Origin: Viola odorata
Lineage: Eukaryota > Streptophyta > Magnoliopsida > Malpighiales > Violaceae
NCBI GenBank assembly: GCA_963691705.1
Contig: OY829540.1
Location: 1,312,001-1,376,000 of the forward strand
DNA: 64,000 bases
Direction of reading: 5' to 3'
Position 1 is the first letter of the stretch. Each line of letters starts with the position of its first letter. Below the pieces are notes generated by a model that searched no databases, was not told the DNA's origin, and saw only the letters and a list, made by a program, of their open reading frames with translations. Positions 11,569 to 22,328 of this stretch are shown here, one piece after another. The position numbers were made by a program, and so were the translations under genes.

Positions 11569-14500
11569 TTAACTTGAATCAGCAGAGGTGGTTGGCAGGC
11601 TGCTAACTGCCTTAACAAGCAAACCGAAGAGCAGGAATGGGGAGGAGAAGAATGGGCTGTGGTCAGAGTCCAAAACAAAAACCTTGGATGGAGGCCACTT
11701 CCTAGTCATCGAGTCTTGTTGATCAGGTTTCACAACATTGTCGCGGCTTGTCTTGATGTAGACACGCTCCACCTCATCGATCGCACCCTCATGGGCCTCC
11801 TCCTCCTTAAACCGTGCTGAAAGTATAGCAAGCAGAGGCCCGGGCCTCAAAAGCATCGCAGCTAGGGTCGAATCCTGATCAATGTCATTTTTTAAACTCT
11901 TATTCATGAATGTGCCAAAAATCTTATTGCTTGAATTCGTAAAGTGATGATATTGATGTACAGTCATGTACTTAATTTAATTATATTAAGTACGTGATCT
12001 TGTTTTAAGCATGAAAACTAAGGGGGTATTGGAATATATAAGATTTTCAAGCATGAACCGTAAAACCGAGTAGTTAGAAGAAATTCCATCTATAAAGCAA
12101 CCCAATTTATGGATGAGCTGATATGAGTTTGTTTGAGATTGTTAGAAAAGGTTTAGTTTCAAAACCACAACTTCAATTCAATTCATTTCCCCGTCCGGGG
12201 ATAGAAATAGGAAGTATGAGCATATACAATACCTCTTGAGGGCTCATTTGATAGATGATATTGCGTTGGAATTCTTTCTTGATGATGGCACTCGTTGGAG
12301 GTTTATCTGCTCCCAATCCAAATCCTAACTCGTACACGTCACCGAATGAGGATAAATCAGGTACTCCCTGCAGTTTGCCACGCATAAGAAGAAAAAAGTA
12401 TTTCTTTTTAATAAAAAAATACAGTTAATCATTTCTGATAAAAGTTGTCAATCATACAAGATAGATTGAAGGAGTGGAAAATGTACATTAAAAAGTGAAA
12501 AAGATGAGAAAAAATGGGAGCAAAGTAGCAAACAACCTTTTCAATGTGTTGTCGTTTTACTCCTTTTTCTCTTGGGAAGGAAAGAAAAAAGAAAGAGGTA
12601 GACTCTTCACTACGTGTGTTTGTTCAATCAAGAACAAGCAGTGATCTAGTTGTTGGCTGTTCGAATCAATATCATCAAGTATGCTTTGGTAATTTCATTT
12701 CATGCATATATCATTAATTTTAATTATTAAATAATATTAACAGCTATTAATAACACGTAAACTATAGGTGAAAAAACTTTTTAATTTGCCAATTAATTTT
12801 GCAAATAAATCAATATGATTTTAAAGCCCGATAGCTACAAACGTGGATTGAACTCCTCTAATTTTCTCTTAAATATAACCAGTCATGTTAAAAGAATTTA
12901 AACCGTTCAATAAAATTGGACGGATGAGATTAAAAATTCAAATAATTAATGAGTTGACCACTTGTTGATTTTTATTGACTGATCAACTCATTAATGACTT
13001 GAATTTTTAATCTCACCAGTCCAATTTTATTAAACGGTTCAGATTCCTCTAACATGACTGGTCATATTCAAGAGAAAATTAGAGGAACCGGATCCCTACA
13101 ACGTTATAGTTTAACTTGTTAATACATACTACTTTTATAATATAAATTATGAGTTCGATCTTTAACATTATAATGATAATTAATAATTTAATTAATTTAA
13201 GAAAAAGGCCAGCTAGCTTGCATAATCAAATATGGAAAGTCTTATTATTATGATATTATCCCACCGTCGGCACTATATATTATTTCGTGTAATTAATAAT
13301 TGTTGGTTGGATGCTGACGTAATATTGACCATTTTTTCTCATTTCTAATAAATACAAATTGAAATGGCAAGTCAGTAAATAATAAACTACTCAATATCTA
13401 TCACAAAGTCAAGTAGCGAAAAAAACAAAAAAAATAATAGTGAAACACTATGTCAATACAGTTGGCAACCACCCAACGACGCCAACACTAGAAAAATCTA
13501 TCAATCAATCAAATAAAATTTCGATCTATATATATAGTATTTTAAAATAATAGAAATGAGATTCGAATTTTTACTGATAATTTTATCACTCGTAAGATAA
13601 TCAATAAATTATATGCTAATTATTTAAGAAAACGAAATTTTAAAGAACTAACAAGAGAGAATGATTCTTTTCTATAATAGAAGAACTATGCTTCAAGTGT
13701 TATAAAATAAAGTTATGAAATAAATAATTAATCGAATTTTTATATATATGAAATAAATAAATAAGTAGGGAGTGGAAATTACATCTTGGACATCTTGATC
13801 AGTGGAGAGACCGAACTTGAGCATGGTTGCGGCCACATAGACAGCGAGCCTGATTTTCTTCCCAAACTTGTGACTTGCCTGAGTCACGTTTAGCCCTCCT
13901 GCGCTGTGCCCCACCAATATCACCTGATCCATATATTTATTTACAAACTTTGTAATCAACAAACTAATTTTCTGCCCTTCCGACTTCTTCACTCATCGGT
14001 CCGAAACAAAAAAAAAAGTGATTATAACATATTAACAACTTACAAAAATTTAAAATTTAAAGTTTACTATTAATTGGTTAAATTACACCATAAGTCCTTC
14101 TATTTAGTCGAAAATGACACATTGAATTCCCCTGTTTACGTTCTTGACACATTAAGCTCCTCTACTCTTACTTCGGTGACATTTGAAATTCTTAGTGCTA
14201 ATGTGTTTTTATCTAATTGATGAGTCAACCCTTTTATTTCCCTCCTGTTTTACCAATCAGATGATGACACATCAGTAAGAGAGACCTAAAATGTCCTCGA
14301 TTGATATAAAGGAACTCAATGTGTCGGGAACGTATGTAGAAAAATCTAATATGTTATTTCTTGTTAAGTAAAGGGATCTACGATATAATTAAACCATAAG
14401 TAATTGGTACTCAAACATTAAATCACGAGAAATTTAGAAGATATAAAGTTAGATAACTTTTATAAGCTTATGTTTTATAAGTTTATTATGTAACTTTTAT

Positions 14501-15223
14501 AGAATTAACCTAAGCAATTAGTAATATTAATAGATAGTGTAAAAAAGAAAAAACTTATAATAACGTATTTATAATGACGTGATTTAAATTGTGGTATCAT
14601 ATAGCTAGAGGATATTGATAGATTTTACAATTATAAAATTTATACTATTAAATACATCTAAAAATTAATTAATAATTGATATTTATTTTAAAATACCGTT
14701 ATATTATCGTAATTTTTTTTATTAATGCGTCATTGTAATTGAGGTAAAATAAAAAATTTAAAAGTTTTAGACATCCTTTTTTACTTTTAAATATAGAAAA
14801 CTACAACTAAATATTAAAAACAAGAAGATTAATAATAAGTGATAATTGATTTTGACCAATGAGAAGTTGACTGGTGATTAAATTAATCAAGGATATATAA
14901 AAAGAGAAAAAAAAAACCATAAAATTAAAATTAATGATCACCTGCTCATTTTCAGTCAAGGAAGACAAGAAGTCAAGGAGAGGTTGATTATATTGGTCGA
15001 AAGTAAGGACGGAGTTGGCGTCGGAAGGATCGATTCCGGCGGATTTAAGGTCGATACAGGTGACCTTGTAGCCTGAATTCTCCATGAGGCACCGTATTTT
15101 GTACCAGCACCAACTCCCTCCACCTATTCCATGGACCAGCACAAAGTGTGGCGGTGATGGCAGCGGCGGCGGGGGGCTGGATAAGGATAGTATTTCTCTG
15201 GTGTTTGATGCTTCCTCCCCCAT
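11569..15223 (-). CDS. MES17: methylesterase, MES17-type alpha/beta hydrolase, 4 exons
   Basis: Exons 15223-14942, 13923-13783, 12367-12233 and 11874-11569, all phase 0 and GT-AG, give 287 residues (Arabidopsis MES17 is about 276). It belongs to the plant methylesterase family that cleaves methyl esters of hormones; MES17 hydrolyses methyl-IAA to auxin. Visible features: VLVHG start of the hydrolase core (28-32), nucleophile motif GHSAGG with Ser101, probable triad Asp231 (SRDNVVKP) and His258 (SDHSPFF), plus MES17-like YELGFGLGADKPPTSAIIK and RVYIKT. Catalytic residues are intact. No transit peptide is obvious, so it is probably cytosolic. I chose ATG 15223; an in-frame ATG at 15268 would add 15 residues. 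Introns are large (about 1.0 and 1.4 kb for the first two) and hold two MITEs. Substrate is inferred from subfamily similarity. Confidence 0.9.
12845..13095. mobile_element. inverted-repeat MITE (Mutator-like) in MES17 intron 2
   Basis: About 250 bp with long terminal inverted repeats. Both ends share CCTCTAATTTTCTCTT and then a CAGTCATG core on opposite strands, and the inner parts also pair (AATAAAATTGGAC with GTCCAATTTTATT). The flanks CTACAAACGT (12835-12844) and CTACAACGTT (13096-13105) are near-identical 9-10 mers, as left by Mutator-like transposition. It lies wholly inside the intron and has no coding capacity. Confidence 0.6.
14076..14396. mobile_element. MITE-like element in MES17 intron 1
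   Basis: About 321 bp bounded by imperfect terminal inverted repeats: GGTTAAATTACACCATAAG on the left and, as reverse complement, GGTTTAATTATATCGTAGAT on the right. Several internal segments also pair weakly (TGACACATTGAATT with its inverted relative near the other end). A target duplication is not clear, so the superfamily is undetermined. No coding capacity. Confidence 0.5.
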
Positions 15224-17513
15224 GATCACCTCTTTTATTTTCCTATCTTTCTCAATTTCTCCTATCACTCCAAATCATTACCTTATAGACTTGCAAACTA
15301 GCTTGGGATGTATAGCTTTTACTTGTCTGCATTTTTATAGTTGGAGAGAGTATTACTAATAAAGGATGCAAGGGAAATTAATGTTTTTCTTTTTCTTTCA
15401 TCCAATCATTGTTGGAAAGTCTTAGAGGGTTTTATCTATATATGGTAAGCTCCACCATAACAACATTAGGGTAGCAACATTAGGAGTAGATTATTAACGG
15501 TCAACTTATGGGGTAAAAAATCTTTAACGGTGATTTTTTGGGTTTAATTTTAACCATTTAGATTTTACATTATAGAAATAATAATTTTATCAATCATACA
15601 TAGTGTATAACACCTAAATTTATCTAATAAAATGTCTTCGCCGGCATTACTTGGAATTGGACATTTGTCGTTCTACAGACGAGCAGGAATGTTTGTATAT
15701 CCTTAATTTTAGTTCCATGGGATGATATAAATAAAAAAATGTGTTTGTCGGGTATTTTGCAATTTTTTAAGTAATTAAAAAAAATGCAGGCCGACAACAT
15801 CCTCATTTTTATCTCAGAATTTCATCAGATTGACATCATTCTAAACAAGTCAAGTGTCCGCAAGTCGAATAAAGCCATTTGGATGTTTTCGATTTAATCC
15901 TTATCAATATCAAAATTAATTTTACAACTCCTAACGTTTGATCACATATATCATTAAATCTCATGCGATTCGGTTGACACCATAGATAATGATCGGCGGT
16001 TGGAAACTCTTCAACATGTTAGCCTAAATTTTGTGGGTTGTGGGTTGTAGGAATGCGTAACATAACATGGGTGGCAGCACAAAAAGTTGTGGGTTCTTGT
16101 GTTAAAAGTTGAGTATATTTGCAAAATCTTGAATTGGTGGCAATTAAAATCACTTTAAATATTTGGAGACGACAGACATTATTTCTCGGGTCAACAAAAA
16201 ATGTGGAATACCCAATTTCTCATGGATAATGTGAAAGATAAAATATGCAAATCTTGTTTTCCCAGAAAAAGGAATTGAGATGAGAGTACTGGGCAGCAGG
16301 CCACGTTGTTCTGTCTCCTGCTCAAAGTGCGTGGCAGACGCCAGTACTGCTCCATATGCTCTTCCTTCCATTTCCATCCGCTAGTTACAATCAATCAAAA
16401 CCAGTGGTTCTGTGGTTGAGCTTCCATTCCAGGCTTCTCCTCCAAACTTCTCACTTTTACCTTTTTTTTCTTTCTTATTTTTATATTTTCTTTTTATATA
16501 AAGTTAAGTCTCGAATTCACTTCTATGGTTTTATTCCTATTTATATATAAAAAAAATAGTCGAAACGTTCATTATATAAGATATTCAACTAAAATATGCA
16601 TAAATAAAAACTCGAAAAAAATGAAGGCGTTGAATCACTAGTAATAATTATAAGTAATAACACATATTACGTGAAATTGTAGTTCATCTGGTTAGTGCAT
16701 ACATTTTTTGGATATAACTTGTAGGTTCGATCTCTAGTATTTATAATATATGTAAAGCTAATACATGGAATTTGTTTAGAAGCTTTTGGTGAAGCCACTA
16801 CTCTAATATTTGTCCTCTCAAATTTTATTATTTATTTTATAAAAAAGAAAGGAGAAAATCATAAAAATATGTACTTAATTATTTGAATTAATCTATTTTT
16901 TTATCACTAGACACCTACGCATGAACTCTTAATTACACGAATACCACTAAAATATTTAATGTATCAATTACTATTATTTAATTAACACTTATGTAACAAA
17001 TATAAATAAAATTTATTATACATATTATCAAGTCCTATTATATATAAAGATCATACATACAAGTGATGAGTCATATTCTAGGAGAAACTTGCAAAACATA
17101 CAATGAGATCTATTTTCCTATTTCTAATTTCTTTCTCAAAACAATAAACTAAACAAATTATATAGTATTACAATTTAGTCGGCTCCAAAAGACAAGAAAA
17201 TTCAAGGTATCTCTCTACAGTTTAATAATTTGATCTCATATTTTTTTAATCTCCGTATATATTTAATATTTATTTCTCATCATTTCTTTTTTGCGATACA
17301 TAATCATTTACAAAAGTTTGTGTAGTCTATTTTCAGACACTATTTGTGAATATGTAGCTTAATATAAATAGTAGGAAAAATAATGAAAATTTATTCCATT
17401 TTTTATTAATTGATGGGAGCTATAACATGTGAGATTTAATTTTTGTGATGGCTAAATAAAGTCCATGAATAATGTTAACTTATACAATTCATGTATTTAG
17501 ATGAATGCAACAT
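15224..17513. other. intergenic, upstream of the methylesterase gene
   Basis: AT-rich DNA with the promoter and 5' UTR of the minus-strand methylesterase at its left edge and the CACTA transposon end at its right edge. Apart from a weak tRNA-like motif near 16680 I see no gene, long repeat or transposon terminus. Confidence 0.5.
16678..16760 (+). repeat. possible tRNA-derived SINE fragment
   Basis: Contains a sequence resembling a pol III A box (TAGTTCATCTGGTTAGTGC, from about 16681) and, about 30 bases later, a B-box-like GGTTCGATCTC. Spacing and order fit a tRNA-derived SINE head, but no clear tail or target duplication was found and the sequence does not fold into a full cloverleaf. A weaker relative lies near 13110-13160 inside the methylesterase intron. 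Confidence 0.3.
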
Positions 17514-17960
17514 CACTACAAAAACACTCTCCTATTCTGACCACGAAAATCCTCAGTATAGATGCCAAAATTCATCGGAAAAGGTTTCTCCGACGAACAG
17601 TGGTTCGTCGACTATCAGACTGTCGCGTTTGATCATAGCGGAGGATTTTCTAAAAATCTTGGGTATTGACAATGCGAATTTATAAGATCTGACATGCGTC
17701 AGAGGGACTAACCTCACGAAATCGTCGGGATTGAATGACCTATCCTCATGAAATCGTCAGAATATATGTACCTATCTCGACGAAATCGTCGGTGTAGGAG
17801 GAGCTATTCTGACGAAATCGTCAAGATTAAATCCCCTATCCTAACGAAACCTTCGGAATAGAAGCTTCTATTCTGACAAAACCGTCGGTATAAAGAGACC
17901 TATCTCGACGAAACTGTCGGCGTAGAAAGACCTATCTCGACGAATTCGTCGGGCTAGAGA

Positions 17961-19172
17961 TGATAAATCAATAATAGGCCTAAGGGGGGGGGGGGTCTGA
18001 ATATGCTCTTCAAAAATCTGCACACAAGAGAAGAGTAGAATAGCAAACACAAGATGTATAATGGTTCCAATTCACAACCGAATTGTACTCCACTACCTAA
18101 GAGTCCTCCTCTTAGGATTTTCGAATGCAAACCACTTTGCTATTCACTTGAGCTTTTACCGGTTCAGCTCACAACCTTACAATTGGTTTTACCCGGCTCA
18201 CCAACAACCTTACAAGTAGTTTTCCAAGGCTCAACTACAACCTATCAAGTAGTTTTCAGTGGCTCAACTATAACCAATGGTTTTCACAAGGCTCAACCAC
18301 AAACCTAAGTTCTCTTTCAATGGGATGAGAACACTACCCTTTACCCAAAAGTGTTAGGTACACTTTTCAAACCTTAACAATGATTTTGTATAAATATGCA
18401 ACAATCAATTGGTGTACACAAATAGATAAAATATATGATTGCAAATCAACACCAATAAATGAACAATGCTACCTCAAGAAGAAAGCCAAAAACACCCAGA
18501 ATTATATGCAAGAATATTTGAAATCCTTGAACAGAAGCTTGCATAAAAGAAAATGTTGAATCTTTGGGTATGTAAATCTGATTTTGTGTTTGGAAGTTTG
18601 TAAGAGATTTCTTATGGTTTCTTGTTGTGTTCAAACTCATATGGGATGAGTATTTATAGGTAGGAAGGTGTGGAAACTCGGACAAGAGGTTATGGGCTCA
18701 AAAATAGCCGTTGGAAGTGGAGAAAATAGCTGTTGCCGCGTCTTCCTGGGCTCTGGCGGCATGCCGCCAGAAACGAAAAGCATGGGGCGGTATGCCGCTA
18801 CATTCGCTTCGGAAACAATTAAATTCGCCGAGTGTAGCGGTATGCCGCCAGACACCACTCCTTCCTGGCGGTATACCGCCAGGCACTAATCATTCCATAT
18901 CTCGAGTTCTAAAACTTGTTTTCACACAAAACCTTTTTCAAAACATTTCTTGAGGTATATTGAACATTAATCAAGTGTTAAATTGAATCATACTTACAAT
19001 GATAAAAGTCCTAATGTACACTTGATCTTCTAGCTTGAGATATCTTGATTTGTTGCTTTTTATTTGATCAATCGCAAACTACACACATTTTAACTTCAAA
19101 TTGCATTAGAATTGTTAATTAGTTTGTGTGTCTAAGTCATCAAAACAAGAGTGAGTTGCCCTTGGGCTAACA
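17961..19172. mobile_element. Copia-type solo LTR
   Basis: 1212 bp starting TGATAAATC and ending GGGCTAACA, flanked by a perfect 5-bp duplication AGAGA (17956-17960 and 19173-19177). It interrupts the CACTA subterminal array, which resumes in register. There is no internal coding region, so it is a solo LTR left by LTR-LTR recombination. The opening TAGGCCTAAGGGGGG and the tandem ~38-bp units rich in GGCTCAAC (about 18140-18305) resemble SIRE-type Copia LTRs. The superfamily call is by resemblance; the LTR boundaries are well supported. Confidence 0.75.
18755..18885. repeat. cluster of GGCGG-AT-CCGCC palindromes
   Basis: Four short palindromes inside the solo LTR: GGCGGCATGCCGCC, GCGGTATGCCGC, GCGGTATGCCGCC and GGCGGTATACCGCC, within about 130 bases of otherwise AT-rich sequence. 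Each could form a small hairpin or bind a dimeric protein. Confidence 0.7.
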
Positions 19173-20277
19173 AGAGAGACCTATCTTCACTACATCGTCG
19201 AACTAGAGGTACCTATACTGACCAAATCTGTCGCTATAAATGGACTTACTTTGAGGAATTCGTCGGGATAGAGGAACCTATTCTGACATAATTGTCGTGA
19301 TAAACAAGCTTATCTTGACGAATTTGTCGGGAAAGAGACACCTATCCTGACGAATTTATCAGGATAGAGTAATCTATCCTAATGCAATCATCGAGATAGA
19401 CGAACCTATTCTGACCCATTCGTCGGTATAGACGAACCTATTCTGACCCATTCGTCGGTATAGACGTAGCTTCCTGACTAAATAGTCAAGATAGATAGTC
19501 AAGATAGAGAGACCTTTCCTCACGTTTGTAATATAAATAATTCAACCAGAATCTCTTAAAATTCAAAAAGTTTGAATTTATTTCAGATATTAAAACAATT
19601 AATATCAATAATAAAGAGTTTCTTTTCATTGATAAAAAATATAACAAAGGTACAATAGTTGTCAATTTAATAGTAATAGTACACAGTGAAGGAATAATAG
19701 TGCAATGTTAAAAACACAACTTAATTAGCAATCCATGCATTACATCTAAGTCAAATCAGCACCTGAAGTCCATTCTTCTTAAGGGCAGATATATGCATCA
19801 TTGTCAAACTCGAAACTACCACAAAGTTCAATCCTGGAAAAACAATTCAACCACTTATTATTCAACTACACATTATACAAATAGATGTAAAATATTAGAA
19901 TGTGGATAATAACTTTTAGGCCACTCAACCAAAAACTGAGTTGAGTTCAGGTTTAACACACACCTACTATGGTTTCTCAGTGAAGTTGAATTCTTGTGGC
20001 ATGCTAGGAGATTGGTATCTATAACTAGGGAATCAATTAGTAATGTCAGGAATCTATGAAACAAAATAATAAAACCACTTAGAATATAGTTGCATGCACT
20101 ATCACAAATTAAATCTTACATATTTAGTAACTAAAGTAACACTATTCACACACAAACCGCGTATAATTTAACATTCAATGTCGTATCCTGTTAGTATTAG
20201 TCAATACAAAACTACTACATAGCCTTACCTCATCATGTTCTGAGGTAAGTTGTGTCTCATAAGAATCTTGGGAAACA

Positions 20278-20398
20278 TTACGACCGGGTCAAATTTGCCA
20301 TTATCCATCTCATTTCTGCCATCTCAGATCTATTTGCAGCCATCTCAGTTCTATTGGCAGCTAGCTCTGATTCATTTGCTTCCAACCGAGTCTTTAAG
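20278..20398 (-). pseudogene. CACTA transposase C-terminus (fragment)
   Basis: Minus-strand reading frame ending at a TAA (20278-20280). It encodes about 39 residues with a repeated heptad-like pattern (ANESELAANRTEMAANRSEM), a probable short coiled coil found at the C-terminus of plant En/Spm (PTTA-type) transposases. It joins, across Ogre element A, to the fragment at 57418-57770 on the same strand. The joined gene is broken by the 37-kb insertion and by a stop in the other fragment. Confidence 0.65.
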
Positions 20399-21296
20399 TG
20401 TTGCTACCCGATTTTTGACTTTTTATTTTTCATTATCAAATATTTTCTCATTTCAAGCATCAATTTGCTAAAAATCATACGTCAGTTTATTTTCGTCCAA
20501 CTGATGTTTATTTTTACGCTTAATGTCATTTAAATTTTATTTTATAACTTTTTCGCATTTTTATCGCTTTTCCCGTTCGAACTCGTATCGGTTTTGTTGC
20601 TACCCGATTTTTGACTTTTAATTTTTCATCATCAAATATCTTCTCATTTTCAAGCATCAATTTTCTTAAAATCATACATCAGTTTATTTTCGTCCAACTG
20701 ATGTTTATTTTTTGCGCCTTGTGCCATTTAAATTTTATTTCATAATTTTTTCGTATTTTTATCGCTTTTCCTGTTCGAACTCGTATCGGTTTCGAGTAAA
20801 ATTCTCGAAACCAATGGTCGAACAATGTTCACTTTTTAGCTACTTATTTTTTAATTATTATTTATTATTTTTCTAACTCGCGCCATTTCATTTCGTTCAA
20901 TTTTTATTTTATTTTAGCATTTTTCATATTCGAACTTTTGTTGTTTATAAATGAATTTTTATCGAATTATATGATGAAATTTTCGCCACTTGCTGTATAC
21001 TAATAATTTCGTTTTATTTTACTCTACGGTTTAGTATATTAGGATGTGACTCGGGTGCCTAACACCTTCCCGAGTCCATAAATCGACCCCTAACCACTGT
21101 TCTCGGGTTCAGACCCCTTTTTGCCTTAGCATTTTATTTTTTATGCCATGACAATAGGTTCCCTAAACCTATCAACAAAATAGGGTGGCGACTTCATATG
21201 CATTATGTGAGATGAGTCCGATTTCGTCTCACATCCAGTCCCAATCCTGCGTCGCATTGGGATAAAATCCAAAAAGAGGGGGGGGGGGGCGCGACA
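20399..21296 (+). repeat. 5' LTR of element A (internally deleted)
   Basis: Starts TGTTGCTACCCG and ends GCGCGACA. It aligns with the 3' LTR (55100-57417) over its first ~640 and last ~250 bases but lacks the ~1.43 kb that in the 3' copy spans about 55740-57174. That missing part includes the TATA box at 56085-56092. The first ~196 bases are tandemly duplicated (20399-20594, then again from 20595), also in the 3' LTR. A 12-base G run lies near the end. Confidence 0.85.
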
Positions 21297-21299
21297 GTT

Positions 21300-21319
21300 T
21301 GGCGACTCCACTGGGGACC
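21300..21319 (+). promoter_or_regulatory. primer-binding site of element A (tRNA-Arg type)
   Basis: TGGCGACTCCACTGGGGACC lies 3 bases after the 5' LTR end. It matches the form of tRNA-Arg-complementary primer sites described for Ogre elements. The tRNA identity is recalled and not computed. Confidence 0.75.
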
Positions 21320-22328
21320 AATAGGGTCAAAGCCGGATTTTTTTTTAGAGGTGTTTGTTTTATTGCTTCAATGAATTATTTGTATGCTTTCTATGCATGA
21401 CAATTGTTTATTAAATAATTTGCTAATTCTCGTATGATTTTTTTATTAATTTTTTATGTATTTACTTGATATGATAAATGTTGCCTTATCGTATGATTGT
21501 TGTATATACATGATCATTGTTCCTTTTATGATAAACTGTTTACATGATTTGTTGTTAATCGCTTTGATATAATTGTCATTGCATATGCATTTTCAAGCAT
21601 AATCCCTATCGCCGGGTATTTTCCAAATAGGATTAGGATGGTAGTAGTGAAGTCCTGGGGCCCACGCCCTGGTAAGCTTTCACGAACCCAAACTCGGACT
21701 CGAATCCCTAAATGGATTGAGCGCCCTGGATCCTTTCATGATTCGGTAAACACTCTCATATCCATTTACTAAGGGACCACTTCTATGGTATCGTCAGGGA
21801 GCCATCCAGCCAGAATAGAAATAATCGATGTCACCCCAGCATATGCATCATAGTGAAAGGTGTAAATTGCAACTTTGTTCCACTTTTTTACATAACCTCT
21901 TAAAGTTTTCCACATTTTCCCCACTTGATTTCGCATTCACGGTAGATTTCACAATTTTTCTATGTTTACAACTGTTTTCCCATGCTTGCAAAGTTTCCCT
22001 AAAAAAAAAAAACAAAAACACAACAAAAAATTATGTTTTGCAGTTTTTTCCAATTTACAATTTTTCCGTAATTCTTCCACAGTTACGAATTTTTCGTAAA
22101 TTTTTCACACTTACAACCACTTTTTCCTCGTGTGCGGATCTTTCTGCAATTTTTTCCATGAATAACTTTTCGACATTTTTTCCATGCTTGTAATCTTGTT
22201 ACTCTGTCTTCACTTTTTTAATAATACTTCTGTTCTCTTATACTAATGCGCGCATATATTACGTCCTTTCGATTTATTAACATATTAATATACTCGTCCT
22301 ATCCACAGGATCCACCTTGTTTATCCCA
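21320..22328 (+). other. 5' leader of element A
   Basis: About 1 kb between the primer site and ORF1, T-rich, without a conserved reading frame. Long untranslated leaders are usual in Ogre elements. Nothing else recognised. Confidence 0.6.

Larger units (their letters stand above)
17530..19515. repeat. CACTA subterminal repeats
   Basis: Roughly twenty diverged copies of a motif close to CTATCTCGACGAAATCGTCG, each spaced about 40 bases, in two blocks (about 17580-17955 and 19173-19515) separated by the solo LTR. The core GACGAAATCGTC is itself palindromic. In En/Spm elements, subterminal repeats like these are binding sites for the element's own DNA-binding protein; that role is inferred here. 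Confidence 0.75.
17514..20398 (-). mobile_element. CACTA (En/Spm) transposon, 3' part
   Basis: Begins with the family-defining terminus CACTACAAAAAC at 17514, preceded by CAT as a possible 3-bp target duplication. It continues with a dense array of short subterminal repeats and then the C-terminal end of a minus-strand transposase gene (20278-20398). The element is split twice: by a Copia-type solo LTR (17961-19172) and by Ogre element A from 20399. The rest of the transposase resumes at 57418. No opposite CACTA terminus was found, so the 5' end seems lost. 19520-20277 shows no recognisable feature beyond AT-rich internal CACTA sequence. Confidence 0.8.

Noticed and set aside
15084..15359. 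Plus-strand 91-residue frame
   Set aside because: Antisense to exon 1 of the methylesterase, where the minus strand encodes the conserved hydrolase start.
18446..18953. Overlapping open frames in the solo LTR
   Set aside because: Short, overlapping on both strands and driven by the palindromic GC-rich cluster; no domain recognised.
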